Part shown: positions 1 to 8,402 of the stretch, one piece after another | How the letters are laid out: each line of letters begins with the position of its first letter | Position numbering within the stretch: position 1 is the stretch's first letter | Source of the DNA: Alphaproteobacteria bacterium | GTDB lineage: Bacteria; Pseudomonadota; Alphaproteobacteria; Rhizobiales; Beijerinckiaceae | Direction of reading: 5' to 3' | DNA length: 64,000 nt | Assembly (NCBI GenBank): GCA_016869595.1 | Contig: VGDT01000001.1 | Coordinates: 124,001 to 188,000 of the forward strand | Notes under the pieces: model-generated | Seen by the model: the letters and a program-made list of their open reading frames with translations, nothing else | Database searches by the model: none | Told to the model about the DNA's origin: nothing | Translations under genes and position numbers: made by a program

Positions 1-1
1 A

Positions 2-919
2 TTCAAAGCCGGCGCTTGCGCGCACGGCCTCACGATCACGGACGAACCCTTCGTCGCGATGCTCGACGCCGACTTCCGTCCGCCGCCCAATTGGCTGAAG
101 CGGACGGTTCCGCTTTTTCTCACCGACGATCACGTCGGATTCGTGCAGTCACGCTGCGAGTTCCAGAACTTCGAGAAGAACTGGCTGACGCGTGCGCAGG
201 GTCTCGTGCAGGACGGACATTACCTCGTCGAGCAGCGCTCGCGGGCACATGCGGGCTGGCTCTTTCAATTCAACGGCACGGGCGGCATCTGGCGGCGCGC
301 CACGATCGACGACGCCGGCGGCTGGTCGGATTATTCGCTGTGCGAGGACCTCGATCTTACCGTTCGCGCGGCGCTCAATGGGTGGCATGGGCTGTTTGTG
401 TCGGAGCCGCCGATTCCGGGTCAGGTGCCGGAGGGAATTCGCGATTTCAGACGTCAACAGAGGCGCTGGTCAAATGGTTTCGTGCAGGTCGCGCAAAGGA
501 CCGTCTTGCCGATCTGGCGTTCGCCATGGAGTCTGACGCGTCGCGTGATGGCGATCTCCCTTATCGCCCATCAGATTTTCTTCCCGACAGCCGCCGTCGG
601 GTTCATCGCGCTTGTTCTTGGCGCGATCCTGCACGGGTCTCTCGCGCCCTACGCGGACATGTTGGAGATTATCGGGATCATGACCCTGCTGGTGGCGCTC
701 GGCGTCACGCTTCCGCCATACCTGGCGTTAAGGCGGGGGACCATCGTCGACTATGTTAAGACGGTCGCGTCCATTCCGCCGCTGATGATCTATCTCGCCT
801 TCGCCAATGGCGCGAAGATTTTGCAGACTTTGCGCGGACGGAAATCGACATTTAAGCGCACGCCCAAGCTCGACCATGAAGCTGCGGCGCAAGAGCCAAT
901 TGACGCTAAAGTAGAATGA
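2..919 (+). CDS. Family 2 glycosyltransferase, C-terminal part (5' truncated by window edge)
   Basis: The reading frame is open from the first bases of the window, so the gene starts upstream. The visible part begins with a stretch of the kind that precedes the DxD motif in processive GT2 enzymes, followed by MLDADF, which carries the metal/nucleotide-sugar-binding aspartates. A QRRW motif typical of cellulose-synthase-like and mannan-synthase-like beta-glycosyltransferases follows. The last third is hydrophobic, with several predicted membrane spans, so the enzyme probably works at the inner membrane and may couple synthesis to export. The ending is basic and ends 15 bases before the converging next gene. 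The polysaccharide product cannot be told from the sequence. Confidence 0.85.
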   Translation, partial: FKAGACAHGLTITDEPFVAMLDADFRPPPNWLKRTVPLFLTDDHVGFVQSRCEFQNFEKNWLTRAQGLVQDGHYLVEQRSRAHAGWLFQFNGTGGIWRRATIDDAGGWSDYSLCEDLDLTVRAALNGWHGLFVSEPPIPGQVPEGIRDFRRQQRRWSNGFVQVAQRTVLPIWRSPWSLTRRVMAISLIAHQIFFPTAAVGFIALVLGAILHGSLAPYADMLEIIGIMTLLVALGVTLPPYLALRRGTIVDYVKTVASIPPLMIYLAFANGAKILQTLRGRKSTFKRTPKLDHEAAAQEPIDAKVE

Positions 920-934
920 GCGAAGAGAGGCGCG

Positions 935-1744
935 CTACTCCAGCCGCGCCGGGGCTTCGAACGCGCCGCCGTCGGTGACGATCGTAAGCGTCGCATCGGC
1001 GGCCTTAGCCGGGGCGTCGCCAGAAAAGAGCTTAAGCTCGAAGCCCTCTCCGGCGCGCGTGCTCTCAATGAAAAGAGGCTCCTTTGCTTCCGCAAAGAGG
1101 TCCTTCGCCTTGCCAGGTCCGAGATAACGCAATCGCCATGACCCCTCCGCGCCGTTGCGCGACAGCGAGAAGCGCTTTTTCGCTTCGTCCGCGGTAAGCT
1201 TCTTTGGCACAAGCCTTTCCGCCTCGGCGATCGCTGCGGCGTGAGGCGAGGCGCCGACGCGCGGCAACTCCAAAGACAGTTCGGCGCGCGCCGGCAGACA
1301 AATCTTCCCGCATGAGGCGTAGTCGAGCACGAGATTGAGCGTCACTGGCGCGTTCGGATCACGCGGCGTCACCCTCAAAGGCAAAAGCACGCGCGAGTCA
1401 TAGCCGGCGACGACGGTCCCGGCCTCGTCGATATGCTTTGGCGCCGGAAAGGACGGCTCGACCACGGCGACATTGACGGACTTCGAAAAGTCGAATGCGG
1501 GCGCCGAGCCCGCCTCGCCCGGTTGGCGCCAGTAGGTGATTGTCTCTGGATCGAGTGTGATCTCGACCGCTGCGTGGTAGGCGCCTGCTTGTGGAGGCCC
1601 GGCGGATAGGAGCCGAGCGCGCGAGGCCGAGCCCTTAACGATAGCGGAAGCAAACACGGCGCTCTCGGCGGCCGTCTTCGTCGGATAACCCTGTGCGAGC
1701 GCTACGGCTAGCGTCGCGACGACAAACAGTTTTACACGCATCAT
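935..1744 (-). CDS. Secreted protein with DsbD N-terminal-type (thiol:disulfide interchange) domain
   Basis: A 269-residue protein with an N-terminal signal peptide (MMRVKLFVVATLAVALAQG). The body resembles the periplasmic N-terminal domain of DsbD (DsbD_N/DUF255-type immunoglobulin fold). The key part is the DYASCGKICLPA segment, where two cysteines four residues apart match the redox pair of DsbD-alpha. The transmembrane and thioredoxin-like domains of full DsbD are absent, so this is a stand-alone periplasmic domain. It may pass electrons from a CcdA-type membrane partner or help cytochrome c or copper-protein thiol maintenance. The exact role is inference. Confidence 0.8.
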   Translation of the reverse strand: MMRVKLFVVATLAVALAQGYPTKTAAESAVFASAIVKGSASRARLLSAGPPQAGAYHAAVEITLDPETITYWRQPGEAGSAPAFDFSKSVNVAVVEPSFPAPKHIDEAGTVVAGYDSRVLLPLRVTPRDPNAPVTLNLVLDYASCGKICLPARAELSLELPRVGASPHAAAIAEAERLVPKKLTADEAKKRFSLSRNGAEGSWRLRYLGPGKAKDLFAEAKEPLFIESTRAGEGFELKLFSGDAPAKAADATLTIVTDGGAFEAPARLE

Positions 1745-1835
1745 GGTTTGCGGCGGTTCGTCCTCTAGTGAAGGCAGTCAGTTACATAGTTTTGCGCCGC
1801 TTGTCCTCAGGGCTCGGCGAGCGTAGCATGACCCT

Positions 1836-2486
1836 ATGAGGCCAGCCGGTAAGAAGCAAGATTTCGCGGCGAGGGTGAACGAGCGCCGCAGCAGTCGTCC
1901 TGCTGGGCGGCGCTATCTCGACGGCCAATTGCTGATCGCAATGCCGAGCATGTTGGATCAGCGCTTCGCGCGGTCGGTGATCTATCTCTGCGCCCATTCC
2001 GAAGAAGGCGCGATGGGCATCGTGGTAAACCAACCGGCCCGCGTTCGCAATTTTCCGGATCTCCTGGTGCAGCTTCAGGTGATCGCTCCCCAAGAGCGCA
2101 TCAGTCTGCCGAGCCGCGCCGAAGACATCCAGGTGCTTTCGGGCGGACCGGTGCAGACCGACCGCGGTTTTGTGCTGCACTCGCCCGATTTCTTCCTCGA
2201 TAATTCGACGTTGCCGATCGACGACGGCGTGTCTCTCACCGCAACCATCGACATTTTGCGTGCGATCGCGGCGGGGCGCGGCCCCGACCGGGCGCTGCTC
2301 GCGCTCGGCTATGCGGGCTGGGACGCAGGTCAGCTCGAAGAAGAGATACAGCGCAACGGTTGGCTGAACTGTCCCGCCGATCCTGGCTTGCTGTTCGACG
2401 GCGAACTCGAGACCAAATATGCGCGCGCCTTGCGCTCGATCGGCGTCGATCCGGAACGGCTGTCGACGAACGCGGGACACGCCTGA
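1836..2486 (+). CDS. YqgE/AlgH family protein
   Basis: A 216-residue protein matching the UPF0301 (YqgE/AlgH) family. Recognisable segments are [10 protein letters not shown] near residue 30, the GIVVNQP motif near residue 60, the [15 protein letters not shown] motif near residue 100, and the [16 protein letters not shown] motif in the C-terminal half. Family members are small cytosolic proteins of unclear function, once named after alginate regulation in Pseudomonas. Length fits the family apart from a roughly 25-residue basic N-terminal tail. It is transcribed divergently from the DsbD-like gene. Confidence 0.9.
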   Translation: MRPAGKKQDFAARVNERRSSRPAGRRYLDGQLLIAMPSMLDQRFARSVIYLCAHSEEGAMGIVVNQPARVRNFPDLLVQLQVIAPQERISLPSRAEDIQVLSGGPVQTDRGFVLHSPDFFLDNSTLPIDDGVSLTATIDILRAIAAGRGPDRALLALGYAGWDAGQLEEEIQRNGWLNCPADPGLLFDGELETKYARALRSIGVDPERLSTNAGHA

Positions 2487-2540
2487 CCATCAGGCGCCAT
2501 GCTTCCCGTTATCTTTCTTGCAGAAAACGGGCGCCCTGAA

Positions 2541-3590
2541 TCATGGCGCTGGGTTGCTGTGCAGCGCATGGATCGCGTCGATGCGCCGCTCGATTTCAGA
2601 CGTGACCCTGAACTCCATCGAAGCAAGGTCGGTCTTGAGCTGCTCCATTGTCGTGGCGCCGATGATGTTTGAGGTCACGAAGGGCCGCGAGGTCACGAAA
2701 GCGATTGCGAGCTGCGCCGGATCGACGCCAAGGTCCCGCGCGAGATTTAGATAAGCGTCGACGGCCTGTTCGACTTCCGGCTTCTCGTAACGCTGCGCGC
2801 GCTCGAACAACGTCGTGCGCGCGCCGGCAGGTCGCGCGCCGCCCTGATATTTGCCGGTGAGATAGCCTTGGGCGAGCGGCGAATAGGCGAGCAAACCGAC
2901 GTGGTCGCGTTCGGCGAATTCGGCTAAGCCCATTTCGAACGTGCGGTTGACGAGATTATAGGCGTTTTGAATCGAAACGACGCGCGGCCCGTGGCCGAGT
3001 TCGGCGGCGCGCAGGAAACGCGCGACGCCCCATGGCGTTTCATTGGAAAGGCCGATGTGACGAACCTTCCCGGCTTCGACCAGCCGCGCGAGCGCTTCCA
3101 GCGTCTCTTCGATTGGAACTTCGCCGCGCCGCGTCGGTCGCCGATAGGTCGTGCCGCCCGCGCCCCAAAGCGGCAGCGAGCGATCCGGCCAATGCAATTG
3201 ATAAAGATCGATGTAGTCGGTCTTGAGCCGCTTGAGCGAGCCTTCGACCGCATAGCCGATGTTCTTGGCGTCGAGAACGGTTCCGGCGTCTCCGGGACGC
3301 AACCAATTGGCGTCGCCGCGCCCGGCGACCTTGGTCGCGATGATAACCTTGTCCCGGTTCTTGCGCGCGGCAAGCCAACTCCCAATGATGCGTTCGGTCG
3401 CCCCTTGAGTCTCTCGCCGTGGCGGAATCGAATAGATTTCCGCTGTGTCGACAAAATTGACGCCGCAATCGAGGGCATAGTCCAGTTGGGCGTGACCTTC
3501 CGCTTCGCTGTTCTGCTGTCCCCAAGTCATCGAGCCGAGACAGATTGCTGAGACTGAAAGATCGGTGTTTCTGAGTTTGCGGTATTCCAT
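2541..3590 (-). CDS. Aldo/keto reductase (Tas-like)
   Basis: A 349-residue NAD(P)H-dependent oxidoreductase of the aldo/keto reductase superfamily, closest in layout to E. coli Tas. The sequence starts with a typical first strand (MEYRKLRNTDLSVSAICLG). It carries the catalytic Asp-Tyr region (FVDTAEIYS) near residue 50, the conserved lysine in IIATKVAG, the histidine in LYQLHWPDR, and the IGLSNE and YSPLAQGYLTG barrel motifs. The substrate is unknown. The start lies 10 bases downstream of the preceding P-loop-like gene on the same strand, so it may be the distal gene of that operon. Confidence 0.92.
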   Translation of the reverse strand: MEYRKLRNTDLSVSAICLGSMTWGQQNSEAEGHAQLDYALDCGVNFVDTAEIYSIPPRRETQGATERIIGSWLAARKNRDKVIIATKVAGRGDANWLRPGDAGTVLDAKNIGYAVEGSLKRLKTDYIDLYQLHWPDRSLPLWGAGGTTYRRPTRRGEVPIEETLEALARLVEAGKVRHIGLSNETPWGVARFLRAAELGHGPRVVSIQNAYNLVNRTFEMGLAEFAERDHVGLLAYSPLAQGYLTGKYQGGARPAGARTTLFERAQRYEKPEVEQAVDAYLNLARDLGVDPAQLAIAFVTSRPFVTSNIIGATTMEQLKTDLASMEFRVTSEIERRIDAIHALHSNPAP

Positions 3591-3600
3591 CGCGCCGCCG

Positions 3601-4314
3601 TTAACGAAGAAATTCGCTCGATTGCAGCTCCAGCCGCAGTTCGAAGCTTTGAAACTGGGTGAAGATCGGCAAGAGCCAGGCTTTGAGCGCGGCGCGAACC
3701 ACGAGGGACATTCCTGGCGGCGGCTCGCTCATGAAGCGGGATAATGACAGTTCGACGTCGTCGAGCGCTCGAGCCATCGGCGCCTCAAGGCGGGGGATCA
3801 CGAATTTGCCGCTCGTTGGATAGCGCGCAAGGATTGTTAGCGCGTTCCGGCCAAGCGGCGACGCGCCGCGATTGTGAATGACGCTCATCGTCAGATCAGG
3901 CCAAGTGGTCTTCAGGACGAGCGCGCTATTCGCCGCGCTCTCCGTGACGTCTGTCTGAAAGAGCACGATCGGCTCCACGTCGAGCCTTCGCGCTTCTTCC
4001 AGAAAGCCGATTTCAGCAATCGTTGCGAACAGGCGTTCATAAGAGCGGTGCCAGACGTCGACGATCTTTGGTCTTTCGTCGGCGACGAGAAGGCTGTCGA
4101 AGAGCGAGATTTGTCCCTTGACCTCGTCAAGGTCGACAACGCGCGTCCTTTCAGGAAAGAACAGCGCATAGAGCGGCTCGCGGGAAGCCGTGTCGAATCC
4201 CTCCACGCGGACATTGCGCGATAGATAATAATCGGTCAGCAGACGCGCCGCCGTCGTCACGCCTGTTCGCGAATGCGGCGAGCAAACGAAGAAAACGAGC
4301 GTGCGGCGCATCAT
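3601..4314 (-). CDS. ParA/MinD-like protein with degenerate P-loop, second of a tandem pair
   Basis: A 237-residue protein that looks like a diverged paralogue of the upstream gene. Both share a 'xxFDTxxxxPLxxLFxPxxTxxVDL' pattern after the P-loop region. Where a ParA/MinD protein has KGGVGKTT, this one has HSRTGVTT (residues 14-21), so both signature and catalytic lysines are lost. It probably no longer hydrolyses ATP in the normal way and may be a partner of its neighbour. The start is the ATG at 4314, not the longer in-frame extension, because that extension lies inside the preceding gene and has the amino-acid composition of an off-frame translation. The gap to the upstream gene is 41 bases. 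No family name can be given. Confidence 0.75.
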   Translation of the reverse strand: MMRRTLVFFVCSPHSRTGVTTAARLLTDYYLSRNVRVEGFDTASREPLYALFFPERTRVVDLDEVKGQISLFDSLLVADERPKIVDVWHRSYERLFATIAEIGFLEEARRLDVEPIVLFQTDVTESAANSALVLKTTWPDLTMSVIHNRGASPLGRNALTILARYPTSGKFVIPRLEAPMARALDDVELSLSRFMSEPPPGMSLVVRAALKAWLLPIFTQFQSFELRLELQSSEFLR

Positions 4315-4355
4315 GTGGTCTTCGCGTAGACAAGGTGCGCCGTCGTCTCGGTCCT

Positions 4356-5219
4356 TTATCGCCTCTTCTCGTCGAGGAGTTCGAGTAGGCCTACTCTTTC
4401 GAATTCGTCCGCGACCCGCGCCAGCCAGGTCCGAACATAGCCGCGCAGCACGAAGGAATGTTCTGCCGCGCGGCCCTGCGCATCCTGATTGGCGACGAAG
4501 GTTGAAAAAGGCGCCCCGCAGAGTTCGACCTGCTCGTAAGCGAGTTCGCTGAGCTTGGGGATGGTGATCTCGCCTGACGTGACGACATCCTCGAAATATT
4601 TGGCGTGCGTTTGAGGATCCCACTCGAAGAAGGTCGTGTCGTTGACGTGATTTTTCACCATGAAGTAGTTGGCCTCCGCAACGTAAGGCGCAATTTCGGC
4701 GATTTCCTCCAGCGAGGAGATCGAGGGTCCGATGACATGCAGCAGGATGAAGCGGAACTCGCCGCCTTTCACCGCGTCGAAGAACCCGATCTCGTCGAGA
4801 GCCTGAAGCGCCGGACTTAACCCGCCGGCGCGCACGTCGATGACGCTGACTTTGGCCTGCGACGAATTCAGCGTGTCGATGATCTTCATCTGGTCCGCCG
4901 GCTCGGTCAGATCGACGATCATCGTGTGGTCGGGGTGAAAACGATGAAGCGTCCCGCGCGGCGTCTCGGTGTCGAAGGCGCGCGCATGGATGTCGTTGAG
5001 CGAAAGAAAATCGAGGATCGCTCTGGCGATCGTGGTCTTGCCGACCCCGCCTTTGTCCGCGCCCACGACGATGACCGCCGGCCGGGCGGCGCCTTTTGGA
5101 GCGGCCACCGGAGTCTTAGCCGTTTGAGCTGCGACCGGAGTCTTAGCCGTTTGAGCTCGACTTGGGGCATGTCGTTTGGCTGGCGCTTCCCTGGTGATTT
5201 TAACCGGTTTCTTGACCAT
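4356..5219 (-). CDS. ParA/MinD-family P-loop ATPase
   Basis: A 287-residue protein with an N-terminal basic, Ala/Pro-rich tail (residues 1-47) and a deviant Walker A motif KGGVGKTT at residues 56-63, which is diagnostic for the SIMIBI ParA/MinD group. An FDTETPRG segment follows (Walker A'-like), then SVIDVRAGG (Walker B-like). Such ATPases dimerise on ATP and often position DNA, chemoreceptors, flagella or polysaccharide machinery. No ParB, MinC or centromere-like partner is visible here, so the cargo is unknown. The tail contains an exact tandem duplication of nine residues. It is followed by a degenerate paralogue, presumably co-transcribed. Confidence 0.8.
   Translation of the reverse strand: MVKKPVKITREAPAKRHAPSRAQTAKTPVAAQTAKTPVAAPKGAARPAVIVVGADKGGVGKTTIARAILDFLSLNDIHARAFDTETPRGTLHRFHPDHTMIVDLTEPADQMKIIDTLNSSQAKVSVIDVRAGGLSPALQALDEIGFFDAVKGGEFRFILLHVIGPSISSLEEIAEIAPYVAEANYFMVKNHVNDTTFFEWDPQTHAKYFEDVVTSGEITIPKLSELAYEQVELCGAPFSTFVANQDAQGRAAEHSFVLRGYVRTWLARVADEFERVGLLELLDEKRR
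5107..5157. repeat. 27-bp tandem duplication inside the ATPase gene
   Basis: The 24-base string beginning ACCGGAGTCTTAGCC occurs at 5107-5130 and again at 5134-5157, a period of exactly 27 bases. It encodes the peptide AQTAKTPVA twice in succession (residues 22-30 and 31-39 of the ParA-like protein). The copies are identical at the DNA level, which indicates a recent in-frame duplication in a flexible linker. Confidence 0.9.
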
Positions 5220-5353
5220 GGGTGCTCCCCTATCGGATTCGCGCTGCGCCGCTGCTTATGAAGGAGACAAGTACATTTAACAAACATGGTTTTCGGCGCT
5301 TGTCATGCTCCGATTCAGCTAATCCTCGATGGCGCTGCAATTGTGACGCGATA

Positions 5354-5376
5354 AATAACATGATATTTATGTTATT
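5354..5376. promoter_or_regulatory. AT-rich palindrome upstream of the sulfate-assimilation operon
   Basis: Perfect 8-base inverted arms AATAACAT and ATGTTATT separated by 7 bases, within an AT-rich patch of an otherwise GC-rich chromosome. It lies about 120 bases upstream of the likely start of the ferredoxin gene, and also upstream of the divergent ATPase gene. Position and symmetry suit an operator for a dimeric regulator controlling the cys operon. The regulator is not identified and no promoter was mapped. Confidence 0.4.
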
Positions 5377-5496
5377 ATTAATATGCTCCGTAACTGGAAC
5401 GTAAATTGACATTCGTGCGTTTTGCAGGTTTATGCGTTCGAAATACAGAACGTCCGGGGTGGGCAGCCGGCGTGGACCAGTCTGCGCGTTAAGAAC

Positions 5497-5871
5497 ATGA
5501 GCAACATCGGGAACATAGTGGCGCAGCGGCCCGCCGAATCATCGTCGCAGCAAGGTCTAGCGACTCTGCACGTGGAGGACCGCGACGGCGTGGTCCATGA
5601 ACTCGAGGCCGTCGAAGGCTGGCGGCTGATGGAGATATTGCGCGACCATGGCGTCAGCATGGAGAACACCTGTGGGGGCGCGCTCGCATGCGCGGAATGC
5701 CACGTCATCCTCGACGCAGATTGGGCCGGCCGCGTGCCGCCGCCGCGGGAAGAAGAAATTGAAAAGCTCGATGAATTGCCGATGCTTTATGAAAATTCGC
5801 GTCTCTCCTGCCAAATCATCTGGTCTGATGAAATGAACGGCCTTCGACTGAAGCTCGCGCAGGAAACGTGA
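5497..5871 (+). CDS. Adrenodoxin-type [2Fe-2S] ferredoxin
   Basis: A 124-residue protein with the adrenodoxin-family cluster motif C-x5-C-x2-C in CGGALACAEC, and the fourth cysteine in NSRLSCQI near the C-terminus. The ATG at 5497 is preferred. An in-frame TTG 75 bases upstream would add residues with no counterpart in ferredoxins. Its stop overlaps the start of the DUF2849 gene (TGATG), so it is translationally coupled to the sulfite reductase operon. Because no CysJ flavoprotein is present, it is a reasonable candidate electron donor to CysI. That is inference, since adrenodoxin-type ferredoxins more often serve Fe-S assembly or P450s. Confidence 0.88.
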   Translation: MSNIGNIVAQRPAESSSQQGLATLHVEDRDGVVHELEAVEGWRLMEILRDHGVSMENTCGGALACAECHVILDADWAGRVPPPREEEIEKLDELPMLYENSRLSCQIIWSDEMNGLRLKLAQET

Positions 5872-6191
5872 TGGCCGTCTTCAAACATCCGCAGATCCTC
5901 ATCGCCTCCAATTTGGCGGATGGCGAAGTGGTGTTTCTCGGCCAGTCGGGCTGGGAGCGCGACCATTGCCGCGCGCGCGTGGCGCAGAATGCTGAGGAGG
6001 CGGCGGCGCTCGAAGCGGCGGGCAAGCGCGACGTTTCCGCCAATCGAGTGGTCGACGTCTATCTCGCCGACGTCGAGATCGGCAGGGATGGCGCGCCGAC
6101 GCCATTGCATTATCGTGAAAGGATGCGCGTGAAGGGGCCGAGCGTGCGCCTCGATCTCGGCAAACAGCAGTTGCCCGGGAGCGCGGCATGA
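5871..6191 (+). CDS. DUF2849 domain protein (sulfite reductase-associated)
   Basis: A 106-residue small protein of the DUF2849 family, found next to cysI in many alphaproteobacteria. It starts at the ATG embedded in the stop of the ferredoxin gene and ends overlapping the start of cysI by 4 bases (ATGA), so all three are translationally coupled. There are no cysteine motifs or membrane segments. The function is unknown. A structural or redox accessory role for sulfite reductase is inferred from conserved gene order. Confidence 0.85.
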   Translation: MAVFKHPQILIASNLADGEVVFLGQSGWERDHCRARVAQNAEEAAALEAAGKRDVSANRVVDVYLADVEIGRDGAPTPLHYRERMRVKGPSVRLDLGKQQLPGSAA

Positions 6192-7912
6192 CGGCGGTTG
6201 ATTTGCGCGTGGCGCAGCGGCCCAATGCGCCGGTGACGACTTATCGCTACGACGAATATGACGCGGCCTTCGTGCGCGAACGCGTCGCGGAATTTCGCGA
6301 ACAGGTGCTGCGGCGGCTTTCCGGCGCGCTGACGGAAGAGGAGTTCCGCCCGTTCCGGTTGATGAATGGACTCTATCTGCAGCTCCACGCCTATATGCTG
6401 CGCGTCGCTATTCCCTATGGCACGCTGACGGCGCGCCAGATGCGCCGGCTCGCCGATATCGCTGACAGATGGGACAAGGGTTACGGCCATTTCACCACGC
6501 GCCAAAATCTGCAGTACAACTGGCCGAAGCTCGTCGACACGCCAGACATCCTCGAAGCGCTTGCCGACGTCGAGATGCACGCGATCCAGACGTCCGGCAA
6601 CTGCATCCGCAATGTAACGGCAGACCATTTCGCCGGCGTCGCGCCGGATGAGATCGAAGATCCGCGCCCGACGGCTGAATTTCTCCGCCAATGGTCGAGT
6701 CTGCATCCAGAGTTTTCATTCCTGCCGCGCAAATTCAAGATTGCGGTGACGGGCGCAGAACACGACCGCGCCGCGATCATGGTGCATGACGTCGGTCTGC
6801 GTATTCTCAGGAACGAAAGAGGCGAGATTGGCTATCAGGTCGTCGTCGGCGGCGGCCTTGGGCGTTCGCCCTTTGTCGGCAAGGTTGTGGGCGACTTCGT
6901 GCCGCGGGAAGATTTGCTCGCCTTTCTTGAAGCGATCATGCGCGTCTACAACCGCTTCGGCAGGCGTGACAACAAATACAAAGCGCGCATAAAAATTCTC
7001 ATCCACGAGAAAGGGATTGACGAAATCCGCGCTGCGGTTGAAGCCGAATTTGCGGCAATGGACCGCTCGGTTTTTTCACACGATCCCGCCGAGTTTGAGC
7101 GCATCGCGTCTTTTTTTGCGCCGCCGCCTTATGAAACGCTGCCGGAGACGTCTTCCGCGCTTCGAACTGCGAAACTGGAGACGCCGGCTTTCGCCAATTT
7201 CGTTGATGTCAACGTCAGCGCGCACAAGATACCTGGCTACGCCATCGTCACGGTTTCATTAAAGCCCATTGGCGGCATTCCCGGCGACGCCACGTCCGAA
7301 CAGATGCGCGTCCTCGCCGACGCAAGCGAGCGCTTTGGCTTCGGCGAAATGCGCGTCAGCCATGAGCAAAACATTATCCTGCCGCATGTGAAGCAGGACG
7401 ATCTTTTTGCGCTTTGGCGGCTGCTTGAGCCAGCTGGTCTTGCGACGGCGAACGCCGGCCTCGTCTCGGACATCATCTCATGCCCGGGTCTCGATTACTG
7501 TTCGCTCGCGACTGCGCGTTCGATTCCTATCGCGCAGGCGATCTCGAAGCGTTTCGCAGACATGTCAAGGCAGAGGCGCATCGGCAAGCTCGGCATTAAG
7601 ATTTCGGGCTGCATCAACGCCTGCGGTCATCACCACGTCGGCGCGATAGGCATTCTCGGCCTGGAGAAGAAAGGCCAAGAGTCATATCAGATCACGCTCG
7701 GCGGCGATCCGACCTTTTCTGCTTCGATCGGCGAAATCCTTGGACCCGGGGTCACTGCGGACCAGGTCCCGGACGTCATCGAACATCTCGTCGATTTCTA
7801 TCTCGCCGAACGCGAGGAGGGGGAGGCGTTCATCGACACCTGGCGCCGCATCGGTCATGTGCGGTTCAAAGACGTCTTGCGTCGGGAGGGCGAAGATGGC
7901 GCTGATATCTGA
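6188..7912 (+). CDS. cysI: Ferredoxin/hemoprotein-type sulfite reductase (CysI-like)
   Basis: A 574-residue nitrite/sulfite reductase superfamily protein that reduces sulfite to sulfide with six electrons in cysteine biosynthesis. It has two ferredoxin-like half domains (residues near 60-130 and 330-400, the second starting VDVNVSAHKIPGY). The siroheme/[4Fe-4S] ligands are clear: CPGLDYC followed by CINAC, the usual C-x5-C and C-x3-C pairs. The active-site basic residues around HFTTRQN and the GNCIRN segment are also present. Its place between DUF2849 and DUF934, followed by cysH, cysD and cysN, makes sulfite rather than nitrite the substrate. Confidence 0.95.
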   Translation: MTAVDLRVAQRPNAPVTTYRYDEYDAAFVRERVAEFREQVLRRLSGALTEEEFRPFRLMNGLYLQLHAYMLRVAIPYGTLTARQMRRLADIADRWDKGYGHFTTRQNLQYNWPKLVDTPDILEALADVEMHAIQTSGNCIRNVTADHFAGVAPDEIEDPRPTAEFLRQWSSLHPEFSFLPRKFKIAVTGAEHDRAAIMVHDVGLRILRNERGEIGYQVVVGGGLGRSPFVGKVVGDFVPREDLLAFLEAIMRVYNRFGRRDNKYKARIKILIHEKGIDEIRAAVEAEFAAMDRSVFSHDPAEFERIASFFAPPPYETLPETSSALRTAKLETPAFANFVDVNVSAHKIPGYAIVTVSLKPIGGIPGDATSEQMRVLADASERFGFGEMRVSHEQNIILPHVKQDDLFALWRLLEPAGLATANAGLVSDIISCPGLDYCSLATARSIPIAQAISKRFADMSRQRRIGKLGIKISGCINACGHHHVGAIGILGLEKKGQESYQITLGGDPTFSASIGEILGPGVTADQVPDVIEHLVDFYLAEREEGEAFIDTWRRIGHVRFKDVLRREGEDGADI

Positions 7913-8402
7913 AGGCCGTTTCGTCGAAGATGCATGGCGCCGCCTCGCCGACGAGGAAGCGCTGCCAAAGACCGGCAGGGTCATCGTGTCGCTGCCACGG
8001 CTTGAACATGCCTTGGAGGTTCTCGGGACGGAATCAGCGCTCGGCGTGATCGTTCCGAACACGACCGAGCCTTCGTCGCTCATTCAGGCGTTGCCGCGAC
8101 TTCAGCTTATCTTGATCTCCTTTCCGGCCTTCTCCGATGGTCGCGGCTTCTCCCTCGCGCGCCTTCTGCGGCGCGCCGGATTTAAAGGCGAGCTGCGCGC
8201 GAGCGGGCGGCTTGTCGCTGATCAATATTCCCATGCGATCGGCTGCGGCTTCGATACGATCGAAATTCCTGAAGATCTCGCGGAACGCCAGGATGAAGGA
8301 CAGTGGTGCGCCGCGCTCGACGCTTATTCGATGAGCTATCAGCGCGGTTATACGGGGCGCGGATCGATTCTCGAGGCCCGCAGGAGGGCCGCGCGCTCAT
8401 GA
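7896..8402 (+). CDS. DUF934 family protein (sulfate assimilation)
   Basis: A 168-residue protein of the DUF934 family, which accompanies cysI and cysH in proteobacteria. The ATG at 7896 overlaps the end of cysI by 17 bases. A longer in-frame extension lies wholly inside cysI and is rejected. The C-terminal part (IPEDLAERQDEGQW and SYQRGY) is typical of the family. It ends with a 4-base ATGA overlap with cysH. The biochemical role is unknown. Confidence 0.88.
   Translation: MALISEGRFVEDAWRRLADEEALPKTGRVIVSLPRLEHALEVLGTESALGVIVPNTTEPSSLIQALPRLQLILISFPAFSDGRGFSLARLLRRAGFKGELRASGRLVADQYSHAIGCGFDTIEIPEDLAERQDEGQWCAALDAYSMSYQRGYTGRGSILEARRRAARS

Noticed and set aside
4315-4623. N-terminal extension of the second ParA-like protein
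   Set aside because: These 103 codons lie inside the upstream ATPase gene and translate to an arginine-rich off-frame sequence. The ATG at 4314 gives a proper first beta strand.
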